Shown here: positions 59,667 to 64,000 of the stretch, one piece after another
How positions within the stretch are numbered: position 1 is the first letter of the stretch
Layout of the letters: every line of letters begins with the position of its first letter
Source of the DNA: Alkalihalobacillus sp. AL-G
GTDB lineage: Bacteria; Bacillota; Bacilli; Bacillales; Fictibacillaceae
DNA length: 64,000 nt
Direction: 5' to 3'
NCBI RefSeq assembly: GCF_030643805.1
Contig: NZ_CP094656.1
Location: forward strand, 1,426,001-1,490,000
Translations under genes and position numbers: made by a program
The notes under the pieces: model-generated
Databases searched by the model: none
Told to the model about the DNA's origin: nothing
The model's input: the letters and a program-made list of their open reading frames with translations, nothing else

Positions 59667-60674
59667 TTATTTAAGTAGTTCTTTCGCAACAAGCTCGAAC
59701 GACTTCAATTTTTCCCCGAAATCATACGTGATGGTAACCAGCATGATTTCGTCTGTTTGATAATCATCACTTATTTGAAGCAGACGCTCCTTGACTTTAG
59801 TTGGTGTGCCAACGACCATCCGCTTTCGGTTTTCATGGATTCGTCGTTTATCATATGGACTATATTGATAGGCTGCGGCTTTCTCAGGGCTTGGTGTTCC
59901 GTTCGACCTCATTCCTTGTTCAATCATCAATAGTGATAAATCAATACTGGATGCGATCCGTTCGGCCTCATCCTCCGTTTCTGCACAAATCACAAAAACT
60001 GCTGCCATATTTTTCGGCTTGGATAAAAGTGTTGACGATCTAAAATGTTCCCGATAAAGCCGGGTATACTCCGGTCCGCCTTCTCCATTGATGAACTGGG
60101 CGAACGTGTAGGGCAGACCTTTTTCCGCAGCTAATAATGCACTAGATGGACTTGATCCCAAAACCCAAACGTCAGGACTTGTCTGAAGGTTTGGTGTCGC
60201 TTTTAACCCTGAAAAACGATGTCCCTTTTCAAGGTTATCGGACAAATAGCCGAGTAAGTCGTCGATTTGTTCTGGGAATTCCTCTACAGTTCTTTTAGAC
60301 TTCCCTTCATTCAAAGCCATCGTTGCGATCGGCATTCCACCTGGTGCTCTCCCTAATCCCAGGTCGATTCTTCCAGGATTCAGTCCTTCAAGCACTCTGA
60401 AATTTTCCGCTACTTTATACGGGCTGTAGTGAGGAAGCATGACCCCTCCTGAACCTACCCGGATTTCACTCGTACGTGAAGCCAAATGTGCAATTAATAC
60501 TTCTGGAGAAGAACCGGCTAAGCTATTCGTATCATGGTGCTCCGATACCCAAAAACGTTCAAATCCAAGTTCTTCCACGTATTGCGCAAGCTTCACTGTA
60601 TTGGATAGTGCTTCTTCTGATGTCATCCCTTCAGCAATCGGGGATTGATCAAGCACACTTAATTTTATAGTCAA
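59667..60674 (-). CDS. LLM-class flavin-dependent oxidoreductase
   Basis: 335 residues, luciferase-like monooxygenase fold of the MsnO8 type. LSVLDQSPIAEGMTSEEAL at the N-terminus, RFWVSEHHDTNSLAGSSPEVLIAHLA near 40, VGSGGVMLPHYSPYKVAENFRVLEGL near 75 and DLGLGRAPGG near 105 are the family marks. It is FMN-dependent; the substrate is unknown. TTG 60674 is the likely start, as ATG 60683 is too close to AAGGAG. Confidence 0.9.
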   Translation of the reverse strand: MTIKLSVLDQSPIAEGMTSEEALSNTVKLAQYVEELGFERFWVSEHHDTNSLAGSSPEVLIAHLASRTSEIRVGSGGVMLPHYSPYKVAENFRVLEGLNPGRIDLGLGRAPGGMPIATMALNEGKSKRTVEEFPEQIDDLLGYLSDNLEKGHRFSGLKATPNLQTSPDVWVLGSSPSSALLAAEKGLPYTFAQFINGEGGPEYTRLYREHFRSSTLLSKPKNMAAVFVICAETEDEAERIASSIDLSLLMIEQGMRSNGTPSPEKAAAYQYSPYDKRRIHENRKRMVVGTPTKVKERLLQISDDYQTDEIMLVTITYDFGEKLKSFELVAKELLK

Positions 60675-60832
60675 AAGGTACATCTCCTTATATAGAGTTT
60701 GTCTATTCCATTATTATCAAACTTGAAAATGAAAATGTCCATCAACTTGCATATGGTTTGAAAATATTCAAAGGATTGAAGATGGCAAATGGAGAAATTT
60801 AAAAGGGGGAAATAAGGAGAGGAAGAGGAACA

Positions 60833-61372
60833 ATGCAACAGCTTTATAAAATTCATATTATCGGCTCAGTAGGGAGCGGGAAGTCAACACTCGGTCGTAT
60901 TCTTTCAAATGAATTACATATTCCGCATTATGAGCTTGATAACATCGTTTGGAGACGTGGACCTGATGGAGATATTCGCAACACCCCAGAACAACGGGAT
61001 GAGCAGTTACATCAAATCGTCCAATCTGATAAATGGATTGTCGAAGGCGTTCATCACGAATGGGTCACAAGTAGTTTTGAACGTGCAGATCTGATCGTTT
61101 TCGTCGATATACCGGTATGGAAAAGGAACATTCGGATTTTGAAACGTTTCATTAAGCAGAGATTGAAGATTGAAAAAGCAAATTATAAACCAACGCTTCA
61201 TATGCTGATGAAGATGTACAAATGGAACTATCAATACGAATGCGATCATAAACCTGAAATTTTCACGAAGCTGCACCGTCACAATAATAAGCTAAAACTT
61301 GTACGGCAAAATGATTTGAATGCAATCATAGAAGGGGAGTTTTATGAACAACGAGCTATTAAAAAACTTTGA
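60833..61372 (+). CDS. P-loop kinase-like protein (FlaR / DNA topology modulation family)
   Basis: 179 residues with an N-terminal P-loop IIGSVGSGKSTLGRIL (residues 9-24), ELDNIVWRRGP near 40, WIVEGVHHEW near 70 and DLIVFVDIPVWKRNIRILKRFIKQRL near 90. This is the adenylate/shikimate-kinase-like FlaR group; true substrate unknown. Its 3' end overlaps the next gene by 29 nt. Confidence 0.87.
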   Translation: MQQLYKIHIIGSVGSGKSTLGRILSNELHIPHYELDNIVWRRGPDGDIRNTPEQRDEQLHQIVQSDKWIVEGVHHEWVTSSFERADLIVFVDIPVWKRNIRILKRFIKQRLKIEKANYKPTLHMLMKMYKWNYQYECDHKPEIFTKLHRHNNKLKLVRQNDLNAIIEGEFYEQRAIKKL

Positions 61373-61778
61373 TCAATTTTTTCAGAAGTATCAAACAAAT
61401 TGGGGAAACGGATTCTTGAGCGGAATAAGAGAAGTGCTTTCACCCGAATTTTCTGCCAGGGAGATTTATCGTTCTGAGGATAACTATAAGATACAGGACT
61501 ATGGTTACTCAGAATCAGTAGAGGGATGGAGGCAAGCATTTGACAATTTTTCAGATAAAAAGGTAGAGTGGCAGTTTGTAGAGGAAACAAAAATGCAGCT
61601 TAGGGATGATGAAGTGTTGGTCATGTTCTGGGTATGGCCGGTCATAAACGGTAAAGATCCACTAACGGCACATCTTTATACCAATACGTTTAAAAAACAG
61701 AAGGAGTGGACGTTACTTCGAAGCTATATTGAAGCAAGTGTACCAATTTCAGATAGGGGGAACGGAAATGTTATTTAA
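61344..61778 (+). CDS. NTF2-like hypothetical protein
   Basis: 144 residues, NTF2-like alpha+beta layout: helical start (LLKNFDQFFQKYQTNWGN), strands with VEWQFVEETKMQLRDDEVLVMFWVWP, and the end EWTLLRSYIEAS, which matches the 34067 protein (EWKLLREYIE). AGAAGGGGAG precedes the ATG, which overlaps the FlaR-like gene. Function unknown. Confidence 0.7.
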   Translation: MNNELLKNFDQFFQKYQTNWGNGFLSGIREVLSPEFSAREIYRSEDNYKIQDYGYSESVEGWRQAFDNFSDKKVEWQFVEETKMQLRDDEVLVMFWVWPVINGKDPLTAHLYTNTFKKQKEWTLLRSYIEASVPISDRGNGNVI

Positions 61779-62316
61779 AGGAGCTACCATAAACCTTCGA
61801 AAAATGTCTCAGCAAGACAAGGTTGATTACCAACGCTGGAATAACGATATGGAACTTGCGCCAATGGTCAATCCATTCATCGACCTCCAATCAGCGGAAG
61901 AGATTGACGAATATTTCCAGAACATACATGATAAGTCTCGTAAAAACTATATCATTGAGCATATTGTTGACGAAAAGGCGATTGGGTATTTAGGTCTATT
62001 CAATATCAATCACTATCATAAGAACACCGAATGTTATATAGCGGTTTGTGAAAAAAGCTACCATGGACAAGGGGTTGGATACGAGGCGATGCAGCTTTTG
62101 ATGGAATACGTTTTTCGAGAAATGAACATGCATAGACTAGCATTACGGGTTTTTGCTGAAAATGAACGGGCAATTCGGTTGTATGAAAAGCTCGGGTTCA
62201 AAAAAGAAGGATACTTTCGAGATACGAGATTCCATAACGGTGGGTGGCAAAGCTCATATATCATGGCAATCCTGCAGCATGAGTATCAATCGGATCGTAC
62301 TTCATCAAAGAATTAG
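61768..62316 (+). CDS. GNAT-family acetyltransferase (RimJ/RimL-like)
   Basis: 182 residues. INLRKMSQQDKVDYQRWNND at the start, the acetyl-CoA loop CEKSYHGQGVGYEAMQLLMEY near residue 95, and the closing LRVFAENERAIRLYEKLGFKKEGYFRD near 130. ATG 61768 has AGGGGG 7 nt upstream and overlaps the previous stop by 11 nt; the frame opens at 61729 but without a ribosome site. Third gene of a coupled operon with FlaR-like and NTF2-like proteins. Confidence 0.9.
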   Translation: MLFKGATINLRKMSQQDKVDYQRWNNDMELAPMVNPFIDLQSAEEIDEYFQNIHDKSRKNYIIEHIVDEKAIGYLGLFNINHYHKNTECYIAVCEKSYHGQGVGYEAMQLLMEYVFREMNMHRLALRVFAENERAIRLYEKLGFKKEGYFRDTRFHNGGWQSSYIMAILQHEYQSDRTSSKN

Positions 62317-62534
62317 GCTATTTAAAGTACGATATTTCGTTATTTTCCCCTAATGAAATGAACACTTCCCCACCCGGGAACTTTAATAAATCGATAATTT
62401 GGTTGAAATTTTAAAAAATTATACATTTTCAAATTATTATATGGTACGATTATCCTATCACGTGAAAAGGGGGTTGCAGGACGGTGTGCTTTCAACTTAG
62501 ACCTTCATAACTATCATTTTTTGGAGGGGAAGTT

Positions 62535-63122
62535 ATGACGAAAGAATATCGGACAGTACCGGAATATTTAATCAATGCTGACACGATGGTTATTTTGCCA
62601 CACTTCGATCAGCATGGAAACCTTTATTCAGTAGTTTGTGAGGTAGGCAGGCGATTTTATGTAAAACAAAAGCCTTGGGAGATTATCAATAACAGCTGTT
62701 TGTTCAATGGTTCAAGCTTCCAAGGACGGGTGGAAGGTGCGATCCACATTACAAAGTATAATCGAATGGTACCGATTATGATTTGCAACAGGCAAGGGAT
62801 CTACTTTTTTCCAACACAATCATCGAAAAGCGAGACGTGCATCTGGTTTGCCCATGATCATATAAAAGCCATCATCGCAATAGATTCAGAGTCTTGTGAA
62901 GTATTTTTAAGTAGTAGAATGCGTGTGCCGATCAATTCAACGAAAGCGGTTATTGAAACAAAGGTAAACCGAACTGCGCAGTATCGTCATCTAGTAAATC
63001 AACGTGAATCTTCCTGGCAACCACATCGTTTTCCATTGGATCTGAGTGATCATCAGCATTTGACTTTGGAAAGAAGCGGTGCTTATTCCTTTAATAAGAA
63101 AGATCCGGAATTCCAGCTCTAG
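62535..63122 (+). CDS. comK: Competence transcription factor ComK homologue
   Basis: 195 residues (B. subtilis ComK is 192). The alignable core is clear: FYVKQKPWEIINNSCLFNGSSFQGRVEG (about 52-79), MVPIMICNRQGIYFFPTQSS (about 85-105) and CIWFAHDHIKAI (about 112-123). ComK activates DNA-uptake genes by binding AAAA-N5-TTTT sites. The C-terminus is shorter in helices than B. subtilis ComK, so MecA-binding may differ. GGAGGGGAAG precedes the ATG. The upstream 200 bp are AT-rich, but I find no clean K-box pair. Confidence 0.9.
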   Translation: MTKEYRTVPEYLINADTMVILPHFDQHGNLYSVVCEVGRRFYVKQKPWEIINNSCLFNGSSFQGRVEGAIHITKYNRMVPIMICNRQGIYFFPTQSSKSETCIWFAHDHIKAIIAIDSESCEVFLSSRMRVPINSTKAVIETKVNRTAQYRHLVNQRESSWQPHRFPLDLSDHQHLTLERSGAYSFNKKDPEFQL

Positions 63123-63239
63123 ATGTTTTTCTATATGATCCTAAAGTGCTTTTTAACAATACATACATAACAGGGGTAGAGGGTTGGAATCGGTTGAAGG
63201 CTGGCGGAAGGAACCACCAGCATATCTAGAAGATACTAA

Positions 63240-63281
63240 ATGGCAGCTGTTAATTGCGACAGCTGTCATTCCATTTTTCAA
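63240..63281 (+). terminator. Terminator after comK
   Basis: AATGGCAGCTGT pairs with ACAGCTGTCATT (one mismatch) around TAATTGCG, followed by CCATTTTT. It lies about 120 nt after the comK stop. Confidence 0.65.
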
Positions 63282-63420
63282 AACTTGTCCAGAAAGAGAG
63301 GTTTTTTGGACAATCACATTCATTTTTTAGGATGAAGTGTCCATAAAAAGAGATTTGCGGGACAACCCCCCCTATATTTTAGGAGGATTTATCCTGAAGA
63401 ACTGATAGGAGGATAGTAAC

Positions 63421-63750
63421 ATGAAGGTGATCACCCTTTGCGGTTCAACCCGTTTCAAAAATGAATTTCGGAAGGTTGAGGAAGCATTGACGTTAGTAGG
63501 AAATGCTGTCATCAGTCTCGGTTTTTTCGATAAAAGTGACAACATTCCGATAACCAAGGCACAGGAGGAGATGTTCGCAGAAATCCATTTTAAGAAAATT
63601 GATTTAGCCGATGAAATTTTCGTCATTGATGTAAATGGATATATTGGTGAAAGTACTGCAAACGAAATCAAGTATGCAATACAGCATGGGAAAGCAGTTA
63701 GATATTATTCCAAAAGTAAGTTAGCACTTGAGGAGAAGAACAATTTGTAA
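63421..63750 (+). CDS. Nucleoside 2-deoxyribosyltransferase-like protein
   Basis: 109 residues. KVITLCGSTRFKNEFRKVEEAL at the start, EIHFKKIDLADEIFVIDVNGYIGESTANEIKYAIQHGK (about 55-92) match the small Rossmann-like nucleoside deoxyribosyltransferase / YtoQ-type superfamily, with the Glu in the GES turn as the possible catalytic acid. AGGAGG precedes the ATG. Substrate unknown. Confidence 0.75.
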   Translation: MKVITLCGSTRFKNEFRKVEEALTLVGNAVISLGFFDKSDNIPITKAQEEMFAEIHFKKIDLADEIFVIDVNGYIGESTANEIKYAIQHGKAVRYYSKSKLALEEKNNL

Positions 63751-63891
63751 CGAAATCTCATATTAAAACCACCTTTAAACGTGATTAACATTCCATGACT
63801 ACAATATTAGTTGTAGCTACATTTTCCGCATCGTTGTTCTAACTTTCCAGAGTAATGAATAGGTTGATTGATGTGAAGGAAGGTGTTTTGA

Positions 63892-64000
63892 ATGGAAAAA
63901 TATACAGTTGTAGAGTGGGAGACAAAAGGGGTTATGTTGTTCGGGAAAGAAAAGCGGAACTGGTATTTTAAGTGCCCGAACTGTTTCTGGAATCAGTCCG
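63892..64000 (+). CDS. Hypothetical protein with CxxC, cut by window edge
   Basis: ATG 63892 behind AAGGAAGGTG opens a frame that runs to the right edge (36 codons). FKCPNCFW contains a CxxC pair that may be half of a zinc ribbon. Too short to classify. Confidence 0.5.
   Translation, partial: MEKYTVVEWETKGVMLFGKEKRNWYFKCPNCFWNQS

Noticed and set aside
1-64000. Prophage, integrative element or gene cluster for a new defence system
   Set aside because: No integrase, transposase, phage structural gene, attachment-site repeat, restriction or nuclease-helicase pair was seen; the genes read as core and accessory Bacillaceae chromosome.

Overview
The window is a chromosomal stretch from a low-GC, endospore-forming Firmicute of the family Bacillaceae. 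The signs are strong Shine-Dalgarno sites with frequent TTG/GTG starts, spore-coat genes (CotH, CotB-like), a YhcN/YlaJ lipoprotein, a ComK homologue, a guanidine-I riboswitch, an S-box, MhqR, BirA and LexA boxes, and TRAP-type (G/T)AG repeats. Genus cannot be fixed from sequence alone. I see no rRNA, tRNA, CRISPR array, intact insertion sequence or prophage.

Layout. 1-1.8 kb: end of an amino-acid ABC transporter (binding protein, permease, ATPase). 1.9-6.5 kb: YerD-like glutamate-synthase-family protein, DedA protein, EcsA/EcsB-like ABC pair. 6.6-9.2 kb: GNAT, a frameshifted methyltransferase, a LexA-box promoter driving a short terminated transcript, a short FAD oxidoreductase. 9.5-16.6 kb: secreted metzincin-type protease, guanidine riboswitch with two SMR exporters (ykkCD), an ArsR regulator divergent from a flavin-reductase-like protein, acetyltransferases, a YczE-like membrane protein, a Nif3-like protein, an APH-type kinase, a lipoprotein. 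17.1-22.7 kb: five-gene oligopeptide ABC operon. 22.8-24 kb: nuclease/lamin-tail lipoprotein, then about 870 bp of gene-free repeats.

24.8-29.2 kb is a spore-coat island: a CotB-like protein with an SSGKK tail, an ArsB-like transporter, a second CotB-domain protein and the CotH kinase. A further CotG-like SSGKK/DHDCDC repeat protein lies at 50.7-51.2 kb behind a candidate sigma-K promoter, so the kinase and two plausible substrates are in one window. 29.4-33.4 kb is a quinone/catechol detoxification cluster under MhqR, with two near-perfect MhqR palindromes flanking mhqR.

34.4-37.5 kb holds what I find most unusual: a fused anthranilate synthase TrpE(G) whose upstream region carries two separate arrays of (G/T)AG triplets spaced by about 2 nt, the signature of TRAP binding sites. 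The first is followed by an intrinsic terminator, and the decayed remains of an aldolase gene lie between the two arrays. 38.1-42.1 kb: S-box controlled metX-metY-hom. 42-47 kb: DinB-like protein, YdjM-like membrane protein, MFS transporter divergent from an SgrR-type regulator with a shared inverted repeat. 47.2-50 kb: PhoX-type phosphatase with its own TatA and TatC, and an RK instead of RR in its Tat motif. 50-64 kb: coat-like genes, S66 peptidase, BioY behind a BirA-like operator, UPF0597, LOG and Nudix proteins, carbonic anhydrase, an SDR lacking its catalytic Tyr, a germination-type lipoprotein, LLM oxidoreductase, FlaR-like kinase, NTF2-like and GNAT proteins, ComK, and a cut-off ORF at the right edge.
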